DNA from: Gammaproteobacteria bacterium
Lineage (GTDB): Bacteria; Pseudomonadota; Gammaproteobacteria; Immundisolibacterales; Immundisolibacteraceae
NCBI GenBank assembly: GCA_003645395.1
Contig: QNFC01000023.1
Location: 1-13,706, forward strand
Length of the DNA stretch: 13,706 nucleotides
Direction: 5' to 3'
Part shown: positions 7,867 through 13,706 of the stretch, piece by piece
Layout of the letters: each line of letters starts with the position of its first letter
Position numbering within the stretch: the first letter of the stretch is position 1
Position numbers and translations under genes: made by a program
The notes under the pieces: model-generated
What the model was told of the DNA's origin: nothing
The model's input: only the letters and a program-made list of their open reading frames with translations
Database searches by the model: none

Positions 7867-8526
7867 ATGCCTTTAAAGCTCTATCACGTTCTACCGCGAA
7901 GCGATAACCCCGGCTCCCACAATGCCCTCAAAGTCATTATTTTGCTGCGCGAACTAGGGCTGGCCGGCGACAACGACCTGCAGATTATCGATGTCGATCC
8001 AGCGATTGATTTACACCCAGCCGACGGCAAATTGCGCCAACTCAATCCCAACGGCCTTACACCGATTATCGACGACGAGGGTTTTATTCTTTGGGAATCG
8101 AGTGCCGTGTTGCAGTACCTGGCAAGCACCCGGCCTGGCGGCGAAACTCTCTACCCAACCGATCCCCAGCAGCGGGCTCTAATTCAAAAATGGCTCGGCT
8201 GGGACGCCAGCACCCTGACGGCGAGATTAATGAATGCTTTTTTTGCTGGCGAGCAACAGCGGCCCGCTGCGTTGGCCGCCCTGCAACAACCACTGGCCAT
8301 TCTCAACCAACAGCTAGCAGGTCAGGAGTTCGTACTCGGCGATTATTCTCTAGCAGACATCGCTTTGGGCTGCATCACCTGTGCCACCTTCATGACCGGC
8401 GTGGACCTGACAGAGCAGACCAATGTGCTGGCCTGGCTGGCTCGACTCAGTAAGCGTAACGCCTGGCAGGACCCTATTTTTCAAAATGACATGGCCACCG
8501 CCCGCAGCCAGGGGTATTCTCTTTAA
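7867..8526 (+). CDS. Glutathione S-transferase family protein
   Basis: The 219-residue length is typical of bacterial cytosolic GSTs, which conjugate glutathione to electrophiles or use it for isomerisation or reduction. The N-terminal thioredoxin-like half (1-85) has the NPNGLTP turn with cis-Pro P66 and the WESSAVLQYL segment, in which E77 and S78 bind the glutathione gamma-glutamyl group. The helical C-terminal half (about 95-219) has the N-capping box and conserved core helix in DYSLADIALG (S161, D164). Candidate catalytic residues in the first loop are S12 and S17 in RSDNPGSHN; no Cys is present there, which speaks against an omega or beta class catalytic Cys. The start is well supported: GAGGA lies 6 bases before the ATG. 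It is monocistronic, divergent from the vWA-FHA gene. The substrate cannot be told from sequence. Confidence 0.9.
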   Translation: MPLKLYHVLPRSDNPGSHNALKVIILLRELGLAGDNDLQIIDVDPAIDLHPADGKLRQLNPNGLTPIIDDEGFILWESSAVLQYLASTRPGGETLYPTDPQQRALIQKWLGWDASTLTARLMNAFFAGEQQRPAALAALQQPLAILNQQLAGQEFVLGDYSLADIALGCITCATFMTGVDLTEQTNVLAWLARLSKRNAWQDPIFQNDMATARSQGYSL

Positions 8527-8728
8527 AGCTGTTTTTCGTCAATTACCGGACGTTAACATTTGGCGAATGCTATGCAGGTTTTTCAAACTATGAAACCCTG
8601 TTCTTCACTGCCTTTGCCCTACTCGTTATGAAGGCGTGCACGAACAAACCCAACCACCTTTAATAAAAGCACGATAAATAATCAACCTGAAAGCTGATCG
8701 AGCTTTGTCATTAACGGATAAACACCGG
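8527..8728. other. Intergenic region upstream of the por operon
   Basis: These 202 bases must contain the end of the GST transcript and the start of the oxidoreductase operon. An imperfect hairpin (CAGG and TTTC pairing with GAAA and CCTG, 8575-8600) is followed by TTCTTC and could be a weak terminator. The stretch 8660-8685 is AT-rich, as expected near a promoter, but no convincing -35/-10 pair was found. Confidence 0.45.
8690..8706. repeat. Inverted repeat AAAGCT-5-AGCTTT ahead of the por operon, possible operator
   Basis: Perfect 6-base arms AAAGCT and AGCTTT are separated by GATCG and end 22 bases before the gamma-subunit ATG. The position, just past the AT-rich promoter-like stretch, would fit a repressor site or a small leader hairpin. 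It does not match a regulator consensus that I recognise with confidence, and arms this short can arise by chance. Confidence 0.3.
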
Positions 8729-9313
8729 ATGAATCTGTTTGAAGTACGCATTCATAGCCGCGGCGGCCAGGGAGTTTTATCGGCTGCGGAGATGTTATCG
8801 GTAGCGGTCTTTTTAGAGGGCAATTTCGCCCAGGCGATTCCCAATTTCGGATCCGAACGGATGGGGGCACCGGTACGCGCCTACTGCCGGTTTTCCGACC
8901 GGGAGATTCGTAGCAGGGAGCCGGTTATAGAGCCCAATGCACTTATCATTCAGGATGCCACCCTGATCAACCAGGCGGAGACTTTTGCCGGGATCAGTGA
9001 CGATGCCTGGGTGTTGATCAACAGCTCCCGCGATCTCGAAGAGCTCGGAATCGAACGGTATATACGGAACATATCGCCCGCCCGAATTTGCGTAGTCGAT
9101 GCAACCGGACTGGCGCGAAAACATATCGGCAAACCGATCCCCAACGCGGGCCTGCTCGGTGGCTTTGCCGCAATTACCGGCCTGCTGAAATTCGAATCCG
9201 TGGAACAGGCGATCATGCAAAAATTCTCCGGCCCCGTTGGTAAAGGTAACGTGAAAGCTGCTCTAGAGGCCTACAGCCAGCTAGTTGCAAGCGCGGAGCA
9301 CGCTAGTGCCTAG
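8729..9313 (+). CDS. Pyruvate:ferredoxin (2-oxoacid:acceptor) oxidoreductase, gamma subunit
   Basis: This 194-residue protein has the fold and length of the POR gamma chain, which helps close the active site and bind CoA in heteromeric 2-oxoacid:ferredoxin oxidoreductases. The diagnostic N-terminus is visible: VRIHSRGGQGVLSAAEML at 6-23. It is followed by PNFGSERMGAPVRAYCR at 38-54 and PNAGLLGGFAA at 138-148. The ATG at 8729 gives the usual start of this family (MNLFEVRIH); a TTG at 8705 would add eight residues with no family match. GGA at 8716-8718 is a modest ribosome-binding site. This is the first gene of the operon; its last 8 bases overlap the alpha-subunit gene. The gene order gamma, alpha, beta is common for bacterial and archaeal porGAB-type enzymes. 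The TPP site is on the beta subunit, so this chain alone has no activity. Confidence 0.9.
   Translation: MNLFEVRIHSRGGQGVLSAAEMLSVAVFLEGNFAQAIPNFGSERMGAPVRAYCRFSDREIRSREPVIEPNALIIQDATLINQAETFAGISDDAWVLINSSRDLEELGIERYIRNISPARICVVDATGLARKHIGKPIPNAGLLGGFAAITGLLKFESVEQAIMQKFSGPVGKGNVKAALEAYSQLVASAEHASA
9295..9298 (+). promoter_or_regulatory. Shine-Dalgarno GGAG deciding the GTG start at 9306
   Basis: GGAG lies 7 bases ahead of GTG 9306, inside the end of the gamma-subunit gene. It favours this GTG over the longer in-frame TTG start at 9285, which lies upstream of the site. Confidence 0.6.
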
Positions 9314-10523
9314 TCAACCTGGCAAGCCGAGTCAAGTAGAGGGCTCAATCGCAATTGCCCACGCTATCGCTGCCTGCCGCCCGGAGGTCATCTGCGCCTA
9401 CCCGATTACGCCACAAACTCATATCGTCGAGGCGCTGGCGAGAATGGCGCGCTTGGAGCAGTTGGGGAATTGCCAGTACGTTAATGTCGAATCAGAATTT
9501 GCCGCCCTCAGTGTCTGTATCGGCGCTTCCGCCAGCGGGTCGCGTGCCTACACCGCTACCAGCAGTCAGGGGCTGCTGTTTATGGCGGAAGCTGTCTACA
9601 ACACCTCCGGGATGCGGTTGCCGGTGGTGATGACCATCGGCAACCGCGCCATCGGCGGGCCGATCAATATCTGGAACGACCAATCCGACAGCATGGCGCT
9701 GCGCGATGCCGGCTGGATACAACTGCATGCAGAGAACAATCAGGAGGCCGCAGATCTGCATATTCAGGCTTTTCGGTTGGCTGAGCAGGTGAATCTGCCG
9801 GTGATGGTCTGCGTGGATGGATTCCTGCTCACCCACGCCTTCGAACAGATCACCCTGACTGACCAGGAGAAGACCGATGCATTCCTGCCGCCGTTCGAGC
9901 CAATTCAAGCACTGAATATTGAAGAGCCTATGTCGATTGGTGCCATGGTGGGACCCGAAGCCTTTATGGAGGTGCGTTACCTCAATGCAAGTCAGTTCGA
10001 TGAATCCCTGGAACCGATTCAATCGATCAGCGAAGAATTTGCGGCCCTGTTTGGACGCTCCTCCGGTGGTCTATTTGAGCACTACCATTCGGAGGCCGCG
10101 CAAACCGTTGTCATTGCCCTGGGATCGGTAAACGGCACCATAAAAGATGTCGTCGATAATTTGCGCGATGAGGGCGCCTCCATCGGCTCGATCAAAATCA
10201 GCGCCTATCGGCCGTTTCCCGCAGCCCAACTGCGTGAGGCCCTGAGCCAGGCTGAACGGGTTATCGTGGTTGAGAAGAGTTTTTTCTCCGGTATTGGCGG
10301 CCCGCTATTCAATGATGTGGTTCGTTCCCTGGAGAACTCGGGTATTGCCCATTACAGCGTGATCGGCGGGCTCGGGGGCCGGGCCATTCTTAAAAAATCC
10401 CTGATTGAAATATTTCGGAACGGTATGGAGGAGAGCCTGGAACCGCTCAGCTTTATCGATCTGGATCAAAAAGTGATAACCCGTGAATTACTGAGACAGC
10501 GAGCCGGTAGCCACGGCAAGTGA
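9306..10523 (+). CDS. Pyruvate:ferredoxin (2-oxoacid:acceptor) oxidoreductase, alpha subunit
   Basis: With the GTG start at 9306 the protein has 405 residues, a normal length for PorA. The pyrimidine-binding domain is at the N-terminus: the YPITPQTHI motif at 32-40, whose Thr contacts the substrate carboxylate in known enzymes, and the NVESEFAA segment at 60-67 that carries the Glu of TPP activation (E62 or E64). GNRAIGGPINIWNDQSDSMA (about 113-132) is the family's conserved loop. The C-terminal third (about 260-390) is the transketolase-like domain II with the ALGS and YRPFPA segments. Similarity is to the pyruvate/2-ketoisovalerate class rather than to 2-oxoglutarate enzymes, judged by these motifs. 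It overlaps the gamma gene by 8 bases and is followed after 10 bases by the beta gene, so stoichiometric coupled expression is expected. The complex is cytoplasmic and oxygen-sensitive in most relatives. Confidence 0.92.
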   Translation: MPSQPGKPSQVEGSIAIAHAIAACRPEVICAYPITPQTHIVEALARMARLEQLGNCQYVNVESEFAALSVCIGASASGSRAYTATSSQGLLFMAEAVYNTSGMRLPVVMTIGNRAIGGPINIWNDQSDSMALRDAGWIQLHAENNQEAADLHIQAFRLAEQVNLPVMVCVDGFLLTHAFEQITLTDQEKTDAFLPPFEPIQALNIEEPMSIGAMVGPEAFMEVRYLNASQFDESLEPIQSISEEFAALFGRSSGGLFEHYHSEAAQTVVIALGSVNGTIKDVVDNLRDEGASIGSIKISAYRPFPAAQLREALSQAERVIVVEKSFFSGIGGPLFNDVVRSLENSGIAHYSVIGGLGGRAILKKSLIEIFRNGMEESLEPLSFIDLDQKVITRELLRQRAGSHGK

Positions 10524-10533
10524 GGGGAGACAG

Positions 10534-11532
10534 ATGACGACATCAACCGTGGAGTTCCATCAAACCGGAGATCTGACCGCCGGGAACCGACTGCAGGACG
10601 AGCAGCAGGCTTCCCGCCAATCCACCCAGCAGCGATTTAATTCATTGACCGCCGGCCATCGCGCCTGCCAGGGATGTGGCGAAGCCCTTGGTGCACGATT
10701 TGCCATCGATAAGGTAATGGAACTCACCGGCGATCGCGCCTTTGTGGTCAACGCCACCGGCTGCCTGGAGGTCTTCACCACCCCCTTTCCGGAGAGCTCC
10801 TGGAACGTTCCCTGGCTCCACTCCCTGTTTGGCAATGCACCAGCAGTTGCAACCGGAGTAGCGGCGGCACTGCGTGCTCAGGGCAAAAGCGATATCCGCG
10901 TGGTCGCTCAGGGTGGCGACGGCAGCACGGTGGATATTGGCTTTGGTGCCCTGTCTGGCATGTTCGAGCGCAACGACGATGTACTCTATTTCTGTTACGA
11001 CAACGAGGCGTATATGAATACCGGGGTGCAGCGCTCTGGCGCCACTCCGCCGATGGCGCGCACCGCGACGACACCCATCGCCGGAGCAAATCCCGGCAAC
11101 CCGTTCGGGCAGGGGAAAAACATGCCGCTTATCGCCATGGCCCACGGCATTCCCTATGTGGCCACCGCCACCATTTCACATTTGCGCGATCTGGAGGCCA
11201 AGGTGGCCAAAGCGATGGAGATTCGCGGCGCACGCTATATACATATCCACGTGCCCTGCCCATTGGGTTGGGGTAGTGAACCGGCCGACACGGTTAAATT
11301 AGCCCGACTAGCGGCGGAATCGGGCCTTTTCCCTCTGTTTGAGGCTGAGCATGGCGAAGTTACCGATTCCAGCAAGATTCGCCGCCAGGTGCCGGTCGAA
11401 GAGTATCTAAAGTTACAGCGCCGATACGCCCACCTGTTTGGCAAAAGCGCAGATGCAGAAGGGATCGCCGCCATCCAGAAGATTGCTGACACCAACATTC
11501 GCCGTTTCAAATTGCTGCGGGAGGAGGAGTAA
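10534..11532 (+). CDS. Pyruvate:ferredoxin (2-oxoacid:acceptor) oxidoreductase, beta subunit (TPP-binding)
   Basis: This 332-residue protein is the catalytic TPP and iron-sulfur chain. Cysteines C45 and C48 (ACQGCG), C77 (ATGCLEV) and C242 (HVPCPLGWG) are the set that binds the proximal [4Fe-4S] cluster in PorB. The TPP/Mg motif is GGDGSTVDIG at 127-136 ending with N157 in the YDNEAYMNTG segment. The strings ATGCLEVFTTPFP and SSWNVPWLHSLF are typical of pyruvate-class PorB, whereas 2-oxoglutarate enzymes usually begin with a WCPGCG-like motif; pyruvate is therefore the preferred guess, not a proof. About 40 N-terminal residues rich in Gln and Thr precede the conserved core. A strong GGGGAG lies just ahead of the ATG. 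The stop TAA shares a base with the ATG of the next gene (TAATG), so the flavoprotein is made together with the enzyme. Confidence 0.93.
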   Translation: MTTSTVEFHQTGDLTAGNRLQDEQQASRQSTQQRFNSLTAGHRACQGCGEALGARFAIDKVMELTGDRAFVVNATGCLEVFTTPFPESSWNVPWLHSLFGNAPAVATGVAAALRAQGKSDIRVVAQGGDGSTVDIGFGALSGMFERNDDVLYFCYDNEAYMNTGVQRSGATPPMARTATTPIAGANPGNPFGQGKNMPLIAMAHGIPYVATATISHLRDLEAKVAKAMEIRGARYIHIHVPCPLGWGSEPADTVKLARLAAESGLFPLFEAEHGEVTDSSKIRRQVPVEEYLKLQRRYAHLFGKSADAEGIAAIQKIADTNIRRFKLLREEE

Positions 11533-13169
11533 TGGCTTTCAATCCACCCTATGCAATAACGCTTGACGCCGGCTCCAGTCTCGCCAATAAAACCGGTAGC
11601 TGGCGCACCGAACAACCGCTCTACCTGGATCGTCTGCCGCCCTGCAATGTAAGCTGCCCGGCTGGCGAGAACATCCAGGCCTGGCTCGGTCTTACCCAGG
11701 AAGGCCGCTACCGGGAAGCGTGGGAAGAGATCGTCATCAACAACCCGCTGCCCGCAATACACGGCAGGGTCTGTTACCACCCCTGCGAAGATAGTTGCAA
11801 CCGAACCAGCCTGGAACAACCGGTCAACATTCACGCGATTGAACGTTTTCTGGGCGATCTCGCCCTGCAGGAAGGCTGGCCCCTGCCAACACCCGCAGAG
11901 GCAAGTGGCAAACATATTCTGGTGATTGGCGGGGGGCCAGGCGGACTCTCTGCGGCCTACCACCTGCGCCAGTTGGGTCACGAGGTGACTCTGATGGATG
12001 CGAAACCGGCCGCCGGGGGCATGTTGCGTTACGGGATTCCCGCTTACCGCCTGCCGCGAGATATTCTCGACGCCGAGATCGAGCGTATCCAGCGCAGCGG
12101 TGTACATATCAAGGTCGATACGTCGATTGATAACCTGGCCAATACTCTGCATGACAACCGCTACGATGCCACTTTCCTGGCGGTGGGGGCCCACGTTGGT
12201 CGTCATATCGATCTAAAGACAGACCAGAGCGTGCCGTTGACTGACGCCGTCGATTTTTTAAATGGAATGGAGAGCTCACCCTCCTCACCCAGCCTGGGCA
12301 ACCGGGTGGTGGTCTACGGTGGCGGCAACACGGCCATCGATGTGGCCCGAACCGCAGTCCGCTTAGGCGCCGAGCAGGTAACCATCGTCTATCGGCGCAC
12401 CCAGGAGAAGATGCCGGCCCACGCCTTTGAAATTGAAGAGGCCCTTGAAGAAGGCGTGGAGCTGCGCGCGTTACGCACTATCACGGCAATCACTGACGGC
12501 AAACTGCAACTGGAAACCATGGAACTTGACGCCGACGGATGGCCACAACCTTCCGGAGGTAGTGAGACCCTGGCGGCAGACTCGTTGGTCTACGCCCTCG
12601 GGCAAACGGTCAATGCCGCACTGTTACAGGGGTATCCGCAGATTGAAGTGGCCGCAGACGGAACCATCTCGGTAGATGAGAGGATGATGACCGCCGCCGA
12701 GGGTCTGTTTGCCGGCGGTGATATGGTGCCCGCAGACCGAACGATCACCACGGCGGTCGGACATGGCAAAAAGGCAGCACGCCATATCCATCACTACCTC
12801 AATGATCAGCAGCTGCAACCCCGGGCCAAACATGAGACGGCTGAGTTTGATCTGCTCAATACCTGGTACTACCCGGAAGAACCGATGCGTAGCCAGCCTT
12901 TATTGGAAATGCAGCAACGCACCACGACATTTAATGAGGTACTCGACGGTCTCGGAGAACTCTCCAGCAAGCTGGAAGCGCAGCGCTGTATGTCCTGCGG
13001 CAACTGTTTTGAGTGTGACAACTGTTACGCAGTCTGCCCGGACAACGCAATTACCAAACTAGGCCGCGGCAATCGTTTTGCAATCGACTACGACTACTGC
13101 AAAGGCTGCGGTCTCTGTGTAGAAGAGTGTCCTTGCGGTGCTATGAAAATGGTGCCAGAAATCGGCTGA
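11532..13169 (+). CDS. GltD-like FAD/NAD(P)H oxidoreductase with C-terminal 2[4Fe-4S] ferredoxin domain, probable electron-transfer subunit of the POR complex
   Basis: This 545-residue protein has three parts. At 30-110 is the N-terminal iron-sulfur domain of glutamate synthase small subunits, with C38, C42, C81, C85 and C89. At about 126-430 are the two Rossmann folds: FAD site VIGGGPGGLSAA (131-142), NAD(P)H site VYGGGNTAIDVA (261-272) with YRR (287-289) as possible 2'-phosphate contacts, and the FAD-binding FAGGDMV near 393-399. At about 484-540 is a ferredoxin domain with two motifs, C492/C495/C498/C502 and C523/C526/C529/C533. SD GGAGGAG precedes the start. No large glutamate synthase subunit (GltB) is near, and the gene is coupled to porB, so glutamate synthesis is unlikely. 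The likely job is to pass electrons from the oxidoreductase through ferredoxin clusters and FAD to NAD(P)+, or the reverse. An NADP-linked 2-oxoglutarate oxidoreductase with a flavin subunit has, to my recollection, been described in Azoarcus. The direction and nucleotide are inferred. Confidence 0.9.
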   Translation: MAFNPPYAITLDAGSSLANKTGSWRTEQPLYLDRLPPCNVSCPAGENIQAWLGLTQEGRYREAWEEIVINNPLPAIHGRVCYHPCEDSCNRTSLEQPVNIHAIERFLGDLALQEGWPLPTPAEASGKHILVIGGGPGGLSAAYHLRQLGHEVTLMDAKPAAGGMLRYGIPAYRLPRDILDAEIERIQRSGVHIKVDTSIDNLANTLHDNRYDATFLAVGAHVGRHIDLKTDQSVPLTDAVDFLNGMESSPSSPSLGNRVVVYGGGNTAIDVARTAVRLGAEQVTIVYRRTQEKMPAHAFEIEEALEEGVELRALRTITAITDGKLQLETMELDADGWPQPSGGSETLAADSLVYALGQTVNAALLQGYPQIEVAADGTISVDERMMTAAEGLFAGGDMVPADRTITTAVGHGKKAARHIHHYLNDQQLQPRAKHETAEFDLLNTWYYPEEPMRSQPLLEMQQRTTTFNEVLDGLGELSSKLEAQRCMSCGNCFECDNCYAVCPDNAITKLGRGNRFAIDYDYCKGCGLCVEECPCGAMKMVPEIG

Positions 13170-13183
13170 GACTCATCTCAGCT
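13164..13183 (+). terminator. Stem-loop overlapping the last stop codon of the por operon
   Basis: GCTGAGA / TCTCAGC forms a perfect 7-bp stem around a CTCA loop (13165-13182), extended by one G-T wobble pair at 13164/13183. The TGA stop at 13167-13169 is inside the left arm. No T tract follows on the plus strand, so it is either a weak intrinsic terminator, a 3' end-protecting hairpin, or a shared barrier against convergent transcription from the minus-strand gene. Confidence 0.5.
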
Positions 13184-13213
13184 CCCAGGCTATGTGAACA
13201 GCAAGCACGTCAG

Positions 13214-13706
13214 TTATTCGATATCAATCGGCTGGCCGAAGTCTGGTATCAGGATTGCATCGGCTGACAACTCCTTCTCCTCTGCCAGTCGGGCCAACAG
13301 GTCAGTAGCCTGGTGCTCGCCATCGTCCCCCAGTGGAAAAGTGCCAAAATGCACTGCCATAGTGGTTTTGGCCTGCATCACCTGGTGAACATTAATCGTA
13401 TCATTGGGTGATGTGTGTACATCTGCCATGAAAAACTCGGGCAGGTAGGCCCCGATCGGCATTATCGCCAGCCTGGGTGAACCCAGCTTTTCAGCAATCT
13501 GCTGAAAATGATCTCCATAGCCAGTATCACCAGCGAAGTAGATGGGCCCACTCGTAGTCTCTATGGCAAACCCACCCCACAACGCCCGGTTTTGATCGCC
13601 AATCCAGCGGGCCGTCCAGTGCCGGGCAGGCACTAGCCAGACCTCTGTCATCGCGGAATCGCTGCTTAATTTCTGCGATTCAAAAGTGTGGCTCTGCCAC
13701 CAGTCC
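13214..13706 (-). CDS. Metallo-beta-lactamase-fold hydrolase (NAPE-PLD/UlaG-like), C-terminal part; start outside window
   Basis: The minus-strand frame is open to the right edge, so only about 163 C-terminal residues are seen. Reading in from the edge the protein begins DWWQSHTFES and continues unbroken through an internal ATG at 13651, which is therefore not the start. Family marks are VPARHWTAR, RALWGGFAIE, IYFAGDTGYGDHF (the metal-bridging Asp of the MBL fold is in AGDTG), MPIGAYLPEFFM, and VHFGTFPL near the end, which supplies a metal-binding His. These strings match the N-acylphosphatidylethanolamine phospholipase D-like and UlaG-like branch, zinc-dependent hydrolases often annotated simply as MBL-fold metallohydrolases. 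The HxHxDH motif that normally lies nearer the N-terminus is off the window. It converges on the por operon with a 44-base gap. The substrate in bacteria is mostly unknown. Confidence 0.85.
   Translation of the reverse strand, partial: DWWQSHTFESQKLSSDSAMTEVWLVPARHWTARWIGDQNRALWGGFAIETTSGPIYFAGDTGYGDHFQQIAEKLGSPRLAIMPIGAYLPEFFMADVHTSPNDTINVHQVMQAKTTMAVHFGTFPLGDDGEHQATDLLARLAEEKELSADAILIPDFGQPIDIE

Noticed and set aside
8575..8600. Terminator hairpin after the GST gene
   Set aside because: The stem is broken by an asymmetric internal loop and has only two 4-bp halves; TTCTTC is not a proper T tract. Mentioned only within the gap description.
11532..13169. Annotation as glutamate synthase small subunit (gltD)
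   Set aside because: The fold is GltD-like, but there is no gltB nearby, the protein carries an added ferredoxin domain, and it is coupled to porB by a one-base overlap.
13214..13651. Reading the metallo-beta-lactamase-fold gene as a complete short gene starting at the ATG at 13651
   Set aside because: The same frame stays open to the window edge and the upstream residues fit the family (DWWQS region), so the gene is simply cut by the edge.

Overview
The window looks like the chromosome of a gammaproteobacterium, moderately GC-rich and possibly marine or facultatively anaerobic. This is inferred from protein style, codon use and gene content; no rRNA or marker gene is present. No tRNA, rRNA, CRISPR array, insertion sequence or phage gene was seen.

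Layout. (1) 1-3256, plus strand: two overlapping signalling genes. The first is the C-terminal part of a hybrid sensor kinase (end of the ATPase domain, two receivers, an HPt domain) and is cut by the left edge. The second is receiver - coiled coil - histidine kinase - degenerate receiver. Together they look like one multistep phosphorelay. (2) 3257-3556: a 300-base gap with no clear gene. (3) 3557-6069, plus strand: a GCS2-type carboxylate-amine ligase coupled through a TTGA overlap to a zinc deacylase of the succinylglutamate desuccinylase/aspartoacylase family. One can form an amide bond and the other can hydrolyse one, so they probably share a small-molecule pathway whose substrate is unknown. 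(4) 6115-7566, minus strand: a secreted and membrane-anchored protein with a periplasmic vWA domain and a cytoplasmic FHA domain. It converges on the deacylase gene across a small hairpin. (5) 7867-8526, plus strand: a glutathione S-transferase-like gene standing alone. (6) 8729-13169, plus strand: a tight four-gene operon. It encodes the gamma, alpha and beta subunits of a pyruvate:ferredoxin-type oxidoreductase and a GltD-like FAD/NAD(P)H protein with a C-terminal ferredoxin domain. The fourth gene replaces the usual separate PorD ferredoxin subunit and suggests direct coupling of oxoacid oxidation (or reductive carboxylation) to NAD(P)(H). (7) 13214 to the right edge, minus strand: the C-terminal part of a metallo-beta-lactamase-fold hydrolase, converging on the operon across a stem-loop that overlaps the operon's last stop codon.

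Most genes are ordinary family members. The parts that stand out are the ligase/deacylase pair, the por operon with its flavin/ferredoxin fusion, and the second kinase, which has a CxxC motif in its ATPase domain and an Arg in place of the receiver's conserved Lys. Several likely starts are not ATG: a TTG at 5041 and a GTG at 9306, each with a good Shine-Dalgarno sequence, and possibly a GTG at 3557. I found no strong evidence of a wholly undescribed system.
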